From the NCBI GenBank assembly GCA_018654745.1, contig JABILA010000071.1, positions 121,801 through 185,800 on the forward strand: a stretch of DNA of 64,000 bases, given 5' to 3'. The position numbers were made by a program, and so were the translations under genes. Below the pieces are notes generated by a model. That model was not told where the DNA came from. It saw only the letters and a program-made list of their open reading frames with translations, and did no database searches. This DNA is from Alphaproteobacteria bacterium. Its GTDB lineage: Bacteria; Pseudomonadota; Alphaproteobacteria; UBA2966. The first letter of the stretch is position 1. Each line of letters starts with the position of its first letter. Positions 43,959 to 54,425 of this stretch are shown here, piece by piece.

Positions 43959-45382
43959 ATTGCAAAGCCACCAAGTTTGGTTTCAAGATATTCGGATATC
44001 CCTTCTCGACTGCCTTCACGACCAAGCCCACTGTCTTTCATACCGCCGAAGGGTGCTGACGCCGCACTGGGGTTAATGTCGTTGACACCGATGATGCCAA
44101 ATTCCAATGCTTCAAACATCCGCATGGCACGTGAGATATCGCGCGTATAAACATAGGCCGCCAATCCGTAGGATGTGTCGTTCGCCATTTTCAAAGCCTC
44201 CTGATCATCCTCGAAGGTAATGATCGGTGCGACTGGGCCAAAAGTTTCCTCGCGGTAAATCAACATATCCGGTGTCACACCCCTGAGCACTGTCGGGGCG
44301 TAGAAGAAGCCTTTATCCAGGCCGTTCGAAATCAGACGATTGCCGCCACAAACAACTTCGGCACCTTTGGCAACAGCATCATCAACTTGCGCCGAAACCT
44401 TGGTTACAGCGCGTTCATCAACCAGCGGCCCGATGGTTACACCCTCTTCGAAACCCGACCCCGCCTGCATCCCGGCAACCCGCGACTGCAACGTGTCGAC
44501 AAATGCGTCCACTTTTGACTGATGCACAAAAATCCGGTTGGGACTGATACAGGCCTGACCGGTATTCAGGAATTTCACAAGCTGTACACCCTTGGCCGCA
44601 TGCACAGGATCAGCATCGTCGAAGACAAGGAATGGTGCGTGTCCGCCCAGCTCGCACGAGACCCGCTTCATGTTCCCCGCAGCCTTGCCAGCCAACATCT
44701 TGCCAACAGCGGTCGAGCCTGTGAAAGTCAGCTTTCGGACCAGCGGGTTGGAAACAAATTCTTCTCCGACCGGTGCCGGATTACTGGTGGTCACCAGGTT
44801 GATAACACCGTCAGGCACACCGGCTTCGGCTAAAATTTCAAATACTTTTATCGCACTGAGCGGGGTTGCTTCAGCGGGTTTGAGCACGACAGTACAACCA
44901 GCAGCCAGTGCCGGACCAACTTTGCGGGTGATCATGGATACAGGATAGTTCCAGGGCGTAATTGCAGCCACCACACCGACGGGATAGTGAGATACAATAA
45001 AGCGCTGATCTGCCCGTGCGGAGGGAATGGTTTCGCCGTACGTTCGCTTGGCCTCTTCTGCGAACCAGAGCAGAAAATCGGCAGCATATTGAACTTCGGT
45101 ACGGGCGGCGCGCAAAGGTTTGCCTTGCTCCATCGTCATTGTCCGCGCGAGATCTTCCTTGCGTTCCAGCATCAACTGCCAGGCTTTGTAGAGAATTGCA
45201 GAACGCGCATGTGCCGTTGTCTTTGACCAGGAACCGAATGCGGTGGCTGCGGCATCGATCGCAGCTTTCGCCGTGGCAGCATCACCATCAGGGACCTGGC
45301 CCACCACCTCACCATTTGCAGGGTTGATGACGTCAAATGTGGTGCCCTCGTTGGCGTCTGCCCAGTTCCCGTTAATCAGCAT
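43955..45382 (-). CDS. gabD: NAD(P)-dependent succinate/glutarate semialdehyde dehydrogenase
   Basis: 475 residues from the ATG at 45382. ITPWNYPVSMITRKVGPALA, FTGSTAVGKMLAGKAAG, ELGGHAPFLVFDDAD (catalytic Glu) and NTGQACISPNRIFVHQ (catalytic Cys) define the GabD class. In this region it could oxidise succinate semialdehyde from homoprotocatechuate cleavage, or a C5 semialdehyde from the N-heterocycle route. It lies 65 bp downstream of iorB on the same strand and may be in its operon. Confidence 0.88.
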   Translation of the reverse strand: MLINGNWADANEGTTFDVINPANGEVVGQVPDGDAATAKAAIDAAATAFGSWSKTTAHARSAILYKAWQLMLERKEDLARTMTMEQGKPLRAARTEVQYAADFLLWFAEEAKRTYGETIPSARADQRFIVSHYPVGVVAAITPWNYPVSMITRKVGPALAAGCTVVLKPAEATPLSAIKVFEILAEAGVPDGVINLVTTSNPAPVGEEFVSNPLVRKLTFTGSTAVGKMLAGKAAGNMKRVSCELGGHAPFLVFDDADPVHAAKGVQLVKFLNTGQACISPNRIFVHQSKVDAFVDTLQSRVAGMQAGSGFEEGVTIGPLVDERAVTKVSAQVDDAVAKGAEVVCGGNRLISNGLDKGFFYAPTVLRGVTPDMLIYREETFGPVAPIITFEDDQEALKMANDTSYGLAAYVYTRDISRAMRMFEALEFGIIGVNDINPSAASAPFGGMKDSGLGREGSREGISEYLETKLGGFAI

Positions 45383-45447
45383 TATGCCTGTATCCTTTAG
45401 TGATATTGATCGTGTGGTCGCCCACAAATATTCAATTGTGCCTGCTG

Positions 45448-46929
45448 TCAGGCGGCATTTTCCAGCGTCGCCTTCAGTGTTTGACCATCCGGGTCCGCGA
45501 GAGCGGCGGATCGTGCAGCAGAAATCTGCATCGCCAGCTGGTCGGTAAAATCGTTATTACTGACAGCCGGTTTCACAAGTTGTTCCATGATCAGGGTATA
45601 GCTTTTCATCCCGCGCTGATGCGTATCGCCATAGCCCTTAATAAGTCCGGCGCTTTCGGAAATTTCGAGGGCCACCTTGTGGTTTGACTGCATGGCCAGA
45701 CTGATTGTCTCCAGCCAGCTTTCTATCGCCCGGGTTTCAACACCGAAGCGGAGCGACGAGCGGCGAATGCGGCGCAAACCGGCCAGGATTGAAAGCCGCA
45801 GGTACCCGCTTACGGATGTTGTTTCAACCAACATGGGCCAGGATTTACCAGCGAGGCGCGGATTTCGAATGCCGACATTCTGCAACCATTGTCCCAGCCC
45901 GGTAGGCAGGACGTCGCTGATTTCTGACAGTCTTGGCTTGAAAAATTCCCTGACTTTGATCGGCTCCCCGTCTTTGGCACCGGCTTCGGCACGAATACGG
46001 GCGAGACGTTCGGGGCGAACCTTGACCTGGGCCACGCGGTAGATGTCTTCGTAGCCCATACGCACGGCCAGATGTCTGGCAACGCTGACAAGCAATTCCT
46101 GATCACCTTTCGCATAGGCCTCGAGGCGTTGCAGATAAAGGTTGGCGTAAGGGACATCCAGATAGTCGATCAAACGGGTAACGGCTTCCTCCAGCACAGG
46201 ATGTGCCGCGAGCGGAAAGTCATTGGTGATCATATGGGACAAGGCAGAATGGGCATGAGCAACAGATTTGTTTTCGTCCGCTGCGCCTGATCCAGCGGTT
46301 GCCGCTGCCAGTCCGGCATTAAAACCGCGCAGATTTGCTTCGACGGCTTTTCCCTCGGCCCGTATACCTGCCTCAAACGTTTCTGCCGGGATCGGCAATA
46401 CACCGGCACCCGAAATGGCGCCCAACATCACAGCGTTGATCACAGCACCACTTTTCATGGACAAGGCACGCATGTCCGAAACAATGGCCAGCCTGGCACG
46501 CTCAGCAATCGCTTTTTTTATTGGCGCAATATCGGTGCGACCGTCACCCATGGCGACTTTTTCATGAGTGGTAAACACACGGTGGTCAGAGGCAATGACA
46601 GTTGTGCGATCAGGCGTGACGTACCCCGCCTCGATCATCCGCCCGGTTTCGACATATTCTGTGGCTGCCAGAATATCGACTTCTCCAATAGCTGGCGCCA
46701 GCGCCAATACCGGTTTTGGTGCACCCTTCGGCAAGACCTCTGGCCAGATCTCGATGTAATAAGTTGTTGCGCCTGTTCGCTGGGCCACGCCAGGAATAGA
46801 CGTTGCCTGCACCACCAAACCACTGCTTCGTGCGGCATTCACAATCCAGCTGGTCAGCACGCCGCCGCCTTCACCACCCATGGCGGCAATCAGCAAAGTC
46901 GTTGGCCGCACGTTTGTTACTTCCGTCAT
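45448..46929 (-). CDS. iorB: Indolepyruvate ferredoxin oxidoreductase, beta subunit with long C-terminal extension
   Basis: 493 residues, much longer than the ~200-residue archaeal IorB. The N-terminal gamma-type domain has AAMGGEGGGVLTSWIVNAA, then PGVAQRTGATTYYIEI. The C-terminal ~270 residues (LIDYLDVPYANLYLQRLEAY, then RFGVETRAIESW) match the extension seen in proteobacterial forms. It overlaps iorA by 4 bp. With IorA it decarboxylates aryl-pyruvates to arylacetyl-CoA. Confidence 0.88.
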   Translation of the reverse strand: MTEVTNVRPTTLLIAAMGGEGGGVLTSWIVNAARSSGLVVQATSIPGVAQRTGATTYYIEIWPEVLPKGAPKPVLALAPAIGEVDILAATEYVETGRMIEAGYVTPDRTTVIASDHRVFTTHEKVAMGDGRTDIAPIKKAIAERARLAIVSDMRALSMKSGAVINAVMLGAISGAGVLPIPAETFEAGIRAEGKAVEANLRGFNAGLAAATAGSGAADENKSVAHAHSALSHMITNDFPLAAHPVLEEAVTRLIDYLDVPYANLYLQRLEAYAKGDQELLVSVARHLAVRMGYEDIYRVAQVKVRPERLARIRAEAGAKDGEPIKVREFFKPRLSEISDVLPTGLGQWLQNVGIRNPRLAGKSWPMLVETTSVSGYLRLSILAGLRRIRRSSLRFGVETRAIESWLETISLAMQSNHKVALEISESAGLIKGYGDTHQRGMKSYTLIMEQLVKPAVSNNDFTDQLAMQISAARSAALADPDGQTLKATLENAA

Positions 46930-49061
46930 TTGCCGCCTCCCAGCATGCTGATCGTTCCCTTGCGAAGGGATTGCATCATGCTTTCAAAGGCACCTGGATT
47001 GGTGACTTTTTCGACCTGATAAAATGAAGGACAAAGCGTCGCTGCATGCGTGACTTCCCCGCAAAGACCGCAACCGACACAGGAGGGCTCAACCGTCGCC
47101 ACTGGATCAGATTTCAAAGGATTTGGGTTATCCTTGATGCCCAGACTGGGGCACCCGGACAATCGAATGCAGGCGTGGTCGCCCGAGCAAATCTCGTCGT
47201 CGACACCAAAGCGCGGTGTTACAACCCGTTCACCGCGTTCCAGTTTTAAGGCATTTTCACCGCGCAATCGCCGCTGCCGCGCGAGCTGACATTCGCCATC
47301 CGCAATGATCACTTTCAGACCCGGTACGTCTGTCGTCAGCGCCTCTCGTAAGGTATCCACCATCACAGATACAGAATAAGTCCGGATCGTTTTCATCCAC
47401 GGAACCCCAAGGCCCTTCAGGGTTTTGCCGATATCCATGCCCGGCGGTTCCTTGTGCCGTCCGGCAGCACTGTTGGGAATAAACTGCTGCCCAGTCGCAG
47501 AGGTATAACCGTTTTGCATGATGATGAGGATCGAATCACCGGCGTTCAGCATTGTGCTGACCACCCCACTGGTCAGGCCGTTATGCCAAAAGCCGCCATC
47601 TCCCATGATCGAGATCGAACGGCGTTGCTGGAACGGTGCGACTGCGGCTGCACTGGCGAGAGACATTCCATAACCAAGGATTGAGTTGCCCATGGAAAAA
47701 GGTTCAAACGTCGCGAAAGCATGACAGCCGATATCCGCTGAGATATGCACTTTGCCCACTTCCTGCTCGATGATCTTGATTGCAGAAAAAACCGGCCTCT
47801 CCGGACAGCCCGTACAAAACTGCGGCGGTCTAGGCGGTGATGTTTGACCAAGAGAAATTTTGCCGCCGCTGCGTGCATCATTGCTGCGGGCGACAAGATC
47901 CTGGATGCCGGATTTGTTCAATCCGGTTGGCATGGCCAGCTCAAGAAATGAAACAAGTCCTTCCTGCAAGACATCAGCTGTATATTCGCCAGCGGCAGGC
48001 AAAACGTCCTTGCCATGGAGTGATGTGTTCAGGTCTGCCTTGCGCAGCATCGTGTTGACCTGGTGCTCCATGAATTCCGGATTACCTTCCTCGACCATCA
48101 ACACGGCGTTCTTGCCGGCACAAAAGTCAGTAATCTGATCTGGCACCAGAGGATGGGTCACATTCAGGACAAGGATCGGAATCTGACTGTTGCCGAAGGC
48201 ATCAGCCAGTCCCATGACATGCAGACGGCGCATCAGGATGTTGTAAATACCGCCCTGAACAATAATGCCAACCGAATTTTGTTCGCCTTCAATCAGTTCA
48301 TTCAAACCGTGTTCGACAATGTAGCGCTGCGCGGCTGGCAACCTGGCGGACACTTTCAACTTCTCATGACTGAAAGTTACCGGCGGATGGGCAAGCTTGT
48401 CATATTCAAACACGGCCGGGTCCGCAAACTTGTTTTTGGTACCGACGTCGGGGCTGACGTTGTCCTTTGCAATAAACTCTCCCTGGACATGGCAGGAGCG
48501 AATACGCAATTGCATCATGACGGGTGAATTGGACGCTTCGGACATTTCGAACGAATGTTCCACCATATCAACGATATTCTGCAAATCCGGCCTTGGATCC
48601 ATCAGCCAGATCGTTGACTTCATGGCCATGGCGAGGGTGCGTTCCTGAATGATACTCGCCCCTTCGCCGTAATCTTCACCGACAACGATCAAGGCGCCGC
48701 CCATGACGCCTGGCGAGCAAAGATTCGACAATCCGTCCGCGGCAACGTTGGTCCCAACAATGGATTTCCACGTCACTGCCCCGCGCAAGGGATAATTGAT
48801 AGACGCGCCCAGCATGGCCGCAGCAGCGGCCTCGTTGGCACAGGTTTCGACATGCATGCCCAGTTCAGTCATCAGGTCTTCGGCATCAACCAGAACATCG
48901 ATCAAATGCGACACCGGTGCCCCTTGATAGCCGCCGACATAGGCAACGCCCGACTGCAGCAACCCTTTGGTGACGGCCAGAATACCTTCACCAAAAAAGA
49001 CGTCTCCGTCACCCGCTCGAAGTTGCTCTACTTCTTTCGCGAAAGATCGTTCGGCACCCAT
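46926..49061 (-). CDS. iorA: Indolepyruvate ferredoxin oxidoreductase, alpha subunit
   Basis: 711 residues. The N-terminal region has GYQGAPVSHLIDVLVDAEDL and ETCANEAAAAAMLGASINYP, the pyrimidine-binding region. The TPP domain has CTGCPERPVFSAIK, SADIGCHAFATFEP, GYGMSLASAAAVAPF and IMGDGGFWHNGLTSG. The C-terminus carries two [4Fe-4S] motifs: CSGDHACIRLSGCP and CVGCGLCGEVTHAATLC. Products from Phe, Tyr and Trp transamination would be arylacetyl-CoA, matched by the thioesterase upstream. It is 118 bp after the dioxygenase gene. Confidence 0.93.
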   Translation of the reverse strand: MGAERSFAKEVEQLRAGDGDVFFGEGILAVTKGLLQSGVAYVGGYQGAPVSHLIDVLVDAEDLMTELGMHVETCANEAAAAAMLGASINYPLRGAVTWKSIVGTNVAADGLSNLCSPGVMGGALIVVGEDYGEGASIIQERTLAMAMKSTIWLMDPRPDLQNIVDMVEHSFEMSEASNSPVMMQLRIRSCHVQGEFIAKDNVSPDVGTKNKFADPAVFEYDKLAHPPVTFSHEKLKVSARLPAAQRYIVEHGLNELIEGEQNSVGIIVQGGIYNILMRRLHVMGLADAFGNSQIPILVLNVTHPLVPDQITDFCAGKNAVLMVEEGNPEFMEHQVNTMLRKADLNTSLHGKDVLPAAGEYTADVLQEGLVSFLELAMPTGLNKSGIQDLVARSNDARSGGKISLGQTSPPRPPQFCTGCPERPVFSAIKIIEQEVGKVHISADIGCHAFATFEPFSMGNSILGYGMSLASAAAVAPFQQRRSISIMGDGGFWHNGLTSGVVSTMLNAGDSILIIMQNGYTSATGQQFIPNSAAGRHKEPPGMDIGKTLKGLGVPWMKTIRTYSVSVMVDTLREALTTDVPGLKVIIADGECQLARQRRLRGENALKLERGERVVTPRFGVDDEICSGDHACIRLSGCPSLGIKDNPNPLKSDPVATVEPSCVGCGLCGEVTHAATLCPSFYQVEKVTNPGAFESMMQSLRKGTISMLGGGK

Positions 49062-49179
49062 AACTGAACCCTGTCTGGTAAAATAGGAATGAAAATCCGT
49101 GGGCCGATTTCAACATCGGCATACCCACTGCGCAAGGCCTGCGAAGAAAATTTTATAGGCTAATCATTTAGTAGATTAA

Positions 49180-50019
49180 TCAATGAGGCAACACGCAAAT
49201 ACTGGCGTTCCCGGAACCGGAACTTTGCCCATAGGGGCCCCACTGCTTGCCTCGCACACCATTACCGCTGCTATTGGCGTTGGCCATGGCGGCGGTTGCC
49301 CCCAACATGCCAGCCATAGGTCGACCGCCCATCTCGGTAACAACATCACGGGCGTAGTCCGGCAGCCAGTCTATCAGAGCATCAATTTTACCCTCACAGA
49401 ACATGGAAATCAGTTTTTTGTCAGTGTCCATGTGTTCCTCGGAGGGCCAAAGGTGGGGTCCGCGAACGACTTTGTGGGCCAGGGCACAACTGCCAAGAAA
49501 TATGGCCTTTTTGTTCGATTTTACCGCAGCGTCATGGACCAGTCCGCCAACTTTCAGATTTTCATCCAGGTCGGAGCAAACGACAGAAGGCAACAGCACA
49601 ACGGGAACGGTTGCATCGGGATCAAGGTAATGAAGCGGCACATAAGACGCGTAATCCCATTTGAAATGTGGCGAGTCCATCAAACCAACGGCCAGGTCAG
49701 CACCCTTGATTGCGTCTACCACCGCGTGACCAAATTCAGGATCACCGTTATATTTATAGGGAGAGCCCGGAATAAGATCCGGGGCTTCATCCGCAATGCA
49801 AACACCTTCATGGATTTTGTTAACCGTTACATACCAGTTGAAAGTGCTGACCCAGTGACTGGATTGCAAAATGATCACGTCCGGATTAAGTGCCCGCAGT
49901 TCCTCGCCCAGATCACGTTGCCCCTGGATCAACGGGCGCACAAAATCCGGTGCCGTTTCCTCGACGCCCATACGAGGCGTATGCGGGACGATTGCGCTGG
50001 CAATTACTCCACCTGCCAT
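49180..50019 (-). CDS. LigB-family (class III) extradiol ring-cleavage dioxygenase
   Basis: 279 residues. ASAIVPHTPRMGVEE (His13) and ILQSSHWVSTFNWYV (His55) are the first two metal ligands of the LigB/HpaD fold. GSCALAHKVVRGPHLWP carries the catalytic His region. A C-terminal Gly/Ser/Asn-rich tail follows. E. coli HpaD, homoprotocatechuate 2,3-dioxygenase, is in this family, and the hpa block at 1-3144 lacks a dioxygenase, so this is a candidate for that step. It is 2 bp downstream of a 4HBT thioesterase. The other dioxygenase, at 54426, belongs to an unrelated superfamily. Confidence 0.85.
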   Translation of the reverse strand: MAGGVIASAIVPHTPRMGVEETAPDFVRPLIQGQRDLGEELRALNPDVIILQSSHWVSTFNWYVTVNKIHEGVCIADEAPDLIPGSPYKYNGDPEFGHAVVDAIKGADLAVGLMDSPHFKWDYASYVPLHYLDPDATVPVVLLPSVVCSDLDENLKVGGLVHDAAVKSNKKAIFLGSCALAHKVVRGPHLWPSEEHMDTDKKLISMFCEGKIDALIDWLPDYARDVVTEMGGRPMAGMLGATAAMANANSSGNGVRGKQWGPYGQSSGSGNASICVLPH

Positions 50020-50021
50020 AT

Positions 50022-50462
50022 CTATTCCCCCTGATCCGATGTTTCTGGCGAACTAAGTGCCGCTTTGACTTCGTCCGGGATGGGTGCTGTGATTATCTTT
50101 TTACCGTCCCCGGGTTCTCCCTCGCTCCAGATGCGCTTTTCCCAGCCTTCGACAGCCAGCTTGCCGTCTTTCATAAAGCGATGGGATACGGTCAGGGACT
50201 TTGTGCCCCATTCAGAAACGCCGACTTCAATGCTGATGTTGTCACCGAAAAAGCCGGGAATGCGATATTCGGCATGAGTAGCGATCAGCGGCAGTCCAGG
50301 CGCACCAAATTTTTTGCGAATTTCATTCCAACCATAACCCACGCTGTCAAACAGATGAAATGTGGCATCGTCCATCCAGCGATAATAGTTTGGATAAAAG
50401 ACGATCCCCGCCGGGTCGCAATCGCCCCATTCAACAAAGATGTTGTGTGTATAGATTTTCAT
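50022..50462 (-). CDS. 4-hydroxybenzoyl-CoA thioesterase-like hot-dog protein
   Basis: 146 residues from the ATG at 50462; the extra in-frame leader to 50519 is promoter. EWGDCDPAGIVFYPNYYRWM is the Pseudomonas 4HBT signature, with the catalytic Asp in DCDPAG. It releases aryl or arylacetyl acids from CoA. Between the GntR promoter and the LigB gene, it would supply free arylacetate to the ring-hydroxylation and cleavage enzymes. Confidence 0.88.
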   Translation of the reverse strand: MKIYTHNIFVEWGDCDPAGIVFYPNYYRWMDDATFHLFDSVGYGWNEIRKKFGAPGLPLIATHAEYRIPGFFGDNISIEVGVSEWGTKSLTVSHRFMKDGKLAVEGWEKRIWSEGEPGDGKKIITAPIPDEVKAALSSPETSDQGE

Positions 50463-50535
50463 GTGATTTTCTGGAATTGATAGAGGAAAAATGTTGGTAC
50501 GCCAGAGTATCTGGCCCAACCACTCGCAGCAACAA

Positions 50536-50553
50536 AATTTTATCGATAAAATT
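50536..50553. promoter_or_regulatory. 18-bp perfect palindrome, candidate GntR operator
   Basis: AATTTTATCGATAAAATT lies between the divergent thioesterase and gntR genes. The same core (ATTTTATCGATAAAAT) is found once more, at 60715-60730 before the catechol operon. GntR/FadR-type dimers bind palindromes of this size. Confidence 0.7.
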
Positions 50554-50625
50554 CCGAATAGCTTGTAATTGTGTTAATGTAATCGCGTCGAAATTCAATT
50601 TACAGAAAAAGAAGTATTCTCAAAA

Positions 50626-51351
50626 GTGTCACAACGGGCTGAAAACAAGGAATTTGATCTCCTTTCATCCAGCAATGGAACAGAAACAACCGGCAACGAA
50701 ATTACGTTGACGCATATTGCCTATGACCGACTGCGGCAGGATATTCTGTCCGGCATTTTACAACCCGGACACAAGCTTCGGATAGAAGCCCTGAAACTCA
50801 GATATGACATTGGGCCCAGCCCTTTGCGTGAGGCCTTGTCCCGGCTGACAGCTGATGGATTGGTTGTTAATTTATTGCGACGGGGGTTCTGGATACCAGA
50901 AGTAACGCTGGAGGATTTCTGCGACATTACCCGGACACGGCAAATCCTGGAATGCGCGGCGCTGGGGTCTGCCATTGAACAAAACGACACGGCATGGAAA
51001 AACCATCTCAACAAAGCCTATGACAATTTAAACCAGGTTGAAGCCACGATCGCGCCTGACGATATTGAGGCAATCTCGGCATGGGAAATGCTTCACAGAA
51101 ACTTTCATATGGCCTTGACCGGCGGTCTTGAATCTAAATGGCTTGGGAATGTGCAGCAAAGGCTAATAGATCAGTCAGACCGATACCGGCGGCTCTTTTT
51201 GCCACGCACCGCCATTTCCCTTGAAGTAGATCACAGTCACAGCCAGATCATGGAATTTGTGAACAAAAGAGACGTTGCAAAAGCCCGTGCAACATTAACG
51301 GCCCATCTTGATGACGCCCTGAAGCGGGCGGAAAAATCCGGTTATTTCTAG
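50626..51351 (+). CDS. GntR-family (FadR/FCD type) regulator
   Basis: 241 residues from a GTG at 50626. THIAYDRLRQDILSGILQPG and GPSPLREALSRLTADGLVV form the winged helix, and RRGFWIPEVTLEDFCDITRT the linker. The FCD effector domain follows with AISAWEMLHRNFHMALTGG (metal-binding His) and VDHSHSQIMEFVNKRD. FCD ligands are usually carboxylates. It is divergent from the thioesterase/LigB operon and probably controls both it and the catechol operon. Confidence 0.92.
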   Translation: MSQRAENKEFDLLSSSNGTETTGNEITLTHIAYDRLRQDILSGILQPGHKLRIEALKLRYDIGPSPLREALSRLTADGLVVNLLRRGFWIPEVTLEDFCDITRTRQILECAALGSAIEQNDTAWKNHLNKAYDNLNQVEATIAPDDIEAISAWEMLHRNFHMALTGGLESKWLGNVQQRLIDQSDRYRRLFLPRTAISLEVDHSHSQIMEFVNKRDVAKARATLTAHLDDALKRAEKSGYF

Positions 51352-51403
51352 CATTCAAGCGCAAGCGCGAGTGTAAGGCAGTTTCCTTTTTATCCATGTG
51401 GAT

Positions 51404-51419
51404 ATATTCGTTCGAATAT
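51404..51419. promoter_or_regulatory. Inverted repeat upstream of the hybrid kinase
   Basis: ATATTCG at 51404-51410 and CGAATAT at 51413-51419 are exact arms around TT, 44 bp before the kinase start. A regulator site is possible; nothing else supports it. Confidence 0.35.
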
Positions 51420-51462
51420 TTCCGCATAAATGATAGAGTGGGACCGGGAGTTGTGATTTGTA

Positions 51463-54387
51463 GTGAGCAAGTATTTTACAGACAGGGTAACCGACCGGTT
51501 CTTGCATTGGACAGGCAAGCGATCAGTTTGGGTAATCACGCTATTTGTAGCGACTTCAGCAGCTGTGCTCGCGCTGATCCTCGATCATGCCGTCTACGCA
51601 GCCCTTGTTCTAAGTACTTTTGAATCGGATCAGATCGACAACCTGAATATTGTTGGCACAGCCATCCTTGTCGCTCTGCCGCTGGCCCTGTTTTTTGCTG
51701 CTCTGGTCAAGTCCCTTTACCAAAGCCGCAAAGACCTGAAAGACAGTGAAGACAAGCTCAATGAATTGCTGGCCACAAGCTCCGACTGGTTCTGGGAAAC
51801 TGACGAAGAATACAGGTTTTCAAAACTGATTGGAAATCGGGAAACGGGCAAACTGCCGCGTGCCGATGTCCTTGGTACATTTCGATGGGACAATGCCTCT
51901 CCCCGAGACCTTGCCGATATCGATAAGTGGGAAGCGCACAAAGCCGTGCTCGATGCCCACAAACCTTTTCGCAATTTTACCTACGAAAACTCACCAAACC
52001 CTCCAAAATGGGTCCGTGCTTCAGGTAATCCTGTATTTCGCGAAGATGGAGAATTTGCGGGCTATATCGGAACCGCTTCGGATATTACAAATGAATACCT
52101 GGCAAACATCAAAATCAGGGACCAGGACGAGCGTTTGAAAACTGCGGTCAGTGCCATGTCCAGCGGTTTCGCTTTGTGGAACGATGACGACGAGCTTGTG
52201 GTCTGCAACGAACAGTTCAAAAAGTTTTACCCGTCCGTGAGATCGCAATTAGTGCCCGGTGCAAAATTTGAAGCATTGAGCAGGGCCGCAGCAGAGGCCG
52301 GCGATATTCTTGATGCCGTTGGTGATATCGATGAGTGGATCAAACGAATTGTCGAACGTCACCGAGCGAGCGAAAGTTCAACTGTTTATCAGCTTCGGAA
52401 TGGGCAATGGATACAGGCAATTGAGCGCCGCATAATTGACGGAGGTAGTGTCAGCGAGCGTAATGACATCACAGATTTGATGCAGGCCAATCGTGCCTTG
52501 TCAAACACAGAGGCAAGATTCTCGACGGCATTTCACGCCAACCCACAAATCTGTACTATTTCGACGGTAAGCAATGGTCGTTATATCGACGTAAACAAAG
52601 CCTTCGAGACGATTACTGGGTACAGCCGAGACATGACGATCGGGGCCACCGCTGAGGACATTGGTATTTGGCCTGACCCGGAATTTCGCAATAATTTCAA
52701 GCGCATCATCTCTGAAAACCGCAGCGTCGACAAAATGGTTGGAAAATTCCGAACCAGAAGCGGCGAAATAAGGCACACCAGGATATCTGCCGAAATCATC
52801 GATATCGAAGGAACCGAATGTATTCTGGGAGTCTTCCCGGATGTCACAGACGAGATCATGGCGATCAGGGCGCTTGAAGAATCCGAGAGAAATCTCAAAA
52901 GTATTATTCACACAGCGAGTGCCCCGATCGTCGTCGTAAACCGTAAAGGTCAGATCACGGAGTGGAATATCGCGGCGACGGCCATCACAGGCTATTCCGA
53001 GGAAGAAGTTAACTACTGCCTTTTCATCAACGAGTTCGTGCCTGAAAAATTTAACGAAAACGCAAAAATTATCTTCGAACGGGCCATGAACGGTGCGTCA
53101 CCCGAAAGCAGTGAAATACCGGTGGCCACAAAAAACGGTGGAATCGCGACGATCCTTTTCAGTTTGACACCCCTTCTGGATCGATCAGGAAACACAGTAG
53201 GCGTCGTTGCCATTGGTCAGGATGTGACGGCGCTTAATCAGGCGCAAGAGCAACTGTTTCATGCCCAGAAACTTGAGTCCGTCGGTTATTTGTCTGGTGG
53301 CATTGCCCATGACTTCAATAATCTGCTTCAGGTCATCGGTGGCTCGATCTCTGTTATCGACAGTTTGCGGGATGACCCTGAAGAACAAGGCATCTGGATT
53401 GAAAAGATCGAAAAGACCATTCAGCGGGGCGGCAGTCTGACTAATCAGTTGCTGGCTTTTTCCCGACAACAGGCACTCAAGCCGCAATCTGTTCGACCTG
53501 GCGAAATCGTTTTTGGTATCGACAGCCTGCTTCGTCGCACCCTGGGCGAAGACATCACCTTCTCCGTGTCCTGCCCCGCAAACCTGCCACCAATTCTTGC
53601 GGACGTGCACGAGTTGCAAAATGCCATTATCAATCTGTGTGTAAACGCGCGTGATGCCATGCCAAACGGTGGCCGTCTGGGCATTGATGTCAAGGCCGTG
53701 AAAATCAGAGAGGACGCGTCGGGGAACAAAGACAACCTTCCGGCAGGCAACTACATCGAATTGAGTGTTTCTGACACCGGCGCGGGTATGGGTGCGACAG
53801 TTCTCGAAAATGCCTTCGATCCTTTTTTTACGACAAAGGAAGTTGGAAAAGGTACCGGTCTGGGCCTGAGTATGGTCTACGGTTTTGCCAAACAATCCCG
53901 GGGTACGGCCAAAATCGACAGCGTCATTGGCGAAGGAACAACGGTAAGTTTGCTCTTCCCCGAAGCGCCGCCTGACGATCAGCCGGCAGAGTCGCTTCTG
54001 CCAGATTCAAGTCATAGCCCAACTGGTTCAACCATATTATTGGTTGAAGATGATCCAGAAGTCAGGGATGTCACGTCTTCCCTGCTCAGACTGGCTGGGT
54101 ATAAGATTCTTGAGGCCGACAGCGGTCGGATGGCGCTGGATATTCTGGCAACAAGCGTAGAAATTGACATTGTATTCAGCGATGTCGTCATGCCAGGTGG
54201 CATCAGTGGATTTGACATCGCCCGCAAGATAGCCGCCAGTCCGGGAGGGCCCAAGGTTCTGCTGGCGTCCGGTTACCCGGATAAACAGGAAGCAGATCAC
54301 AGCGACCTCGACGGTCAGGTCACGATCTTACCCAAGCCCTACAATCTGACTGAAATCAGGAAAGCGCTGGCGGAATTAGAGCCTTGA
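51463..54387 (+). CDS. Hybrid sensor histidine kinase with four PAS domains and a receiver
   Basis: 974 residues from a GTG. Two membrane helices (~21-52 and ~62-85) flank a very short outer loop, so sensing is probably cytoplasmic. Four PAS-like domains follow at about 100-215, 222-340, 350-468 and 475-592. The H-box is [15 protein letters not shown] (His616), then the HATPase ([35 protein letters not shown]). The C-terminal receiver has [10 protein letters not shown] and FSDVVMPGG (Asp907). The [10 protein letters not shown]-box class often works by internal phosphorelay. It stands between gntR and the catechol operon, with no regulator gene beside it. Confidence 0.93.
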   Translation: MSKYFTDRVTDRFLHWTGKRSVWVITLFVATSAAVLALILDHAVYAALVLSTFESDQIDNLNIVGTAILVALPLALFFAALVKSLYQSRKDLKDSEDKLNELLATSSDWFWETDEEYRFSKLIGNRETGKLPRADVLGTFRWDNASPRDLADIDKWEAHKAVLDAHKPFRNFTYENSPNPPKWVRASGNPVFREDGEFAGYIGTASDITNEYLANIKIRDQDERLKTAVSAMSSGFALWNDDDELVVCNEQFKKFYPSVRSQLVPGAKFEALSRAAAEAGDILDAVGDIDEWIKRIVERHRASESSTVYQLRNGQWIQAIERRIIDGGSVSERNDITDLMQANRALSNTEARFSTAFHANPQICTISTVSNGRYIDVNKAFETITGYSRDMTIGATAEDIGIWPDPEFRNNFKRIISENRSVDKMVGKFRTRSGEIRHTRISAEIIDIEGTECILGVFPDVTDEIMAIRALEESERNLKSIIHTASAPIVVVNRKGQITEWNIAATAITGYSEEEVNYCLFINEFVPEKFNENAKIIFERAMNGASPESSEIPVATKNGGIATILFSLTPLLDRSGNTVGVVAIGQDVTALNQAQEQLFHAQKLESVGYLSGGIAHDFNNLLQVIGGSISVIDSLRDDPEEQGIWIEKIEKTIQRGGSLTNQLLAFSRQQALKPQSVRPGEIVFGIDSLLRRTLGEDITFSVSCPANLPPILADVHELQNAIINLCVNARDAMPNGGRLGIDVKAVKIREDASGNKDNLPAGNYIELSVSDTGAGMGATVLENAFDPFFTTKEVGKGTGLGLSMVYGFAKQSRGTAKIDSVIGEGTTVSLLFPEAPPDDQPAESLLPDSSHSPTGSTILLVEDDPEVRDVTSSLLRLAGYKILEADSGRMALDILATSVEIDIVFSDVVMPGGISGFDIARKIAASPGGPKVLLASGYPDKQEADHSDLDGQVTILPKPYNLTEIRKALAELEP

Positions 54388-54425
54388 ATTAGTGAGCACT
54401 GAATCTGACGCGCATTACCTGGAGA

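Noticed and set aside
49161..49178. TAATC/GATTA short inverted repeat before iorA
   Set aside because: Five-bp arms in AT-rich sequence are expected by chance.
49183..50034. 283-residue plus-strand frame almost as long as the LigB gene
   Set aside because: It mirrors the dioxygenase on the opposite strand, which alone has metal-ligand motifs and operon spacing.
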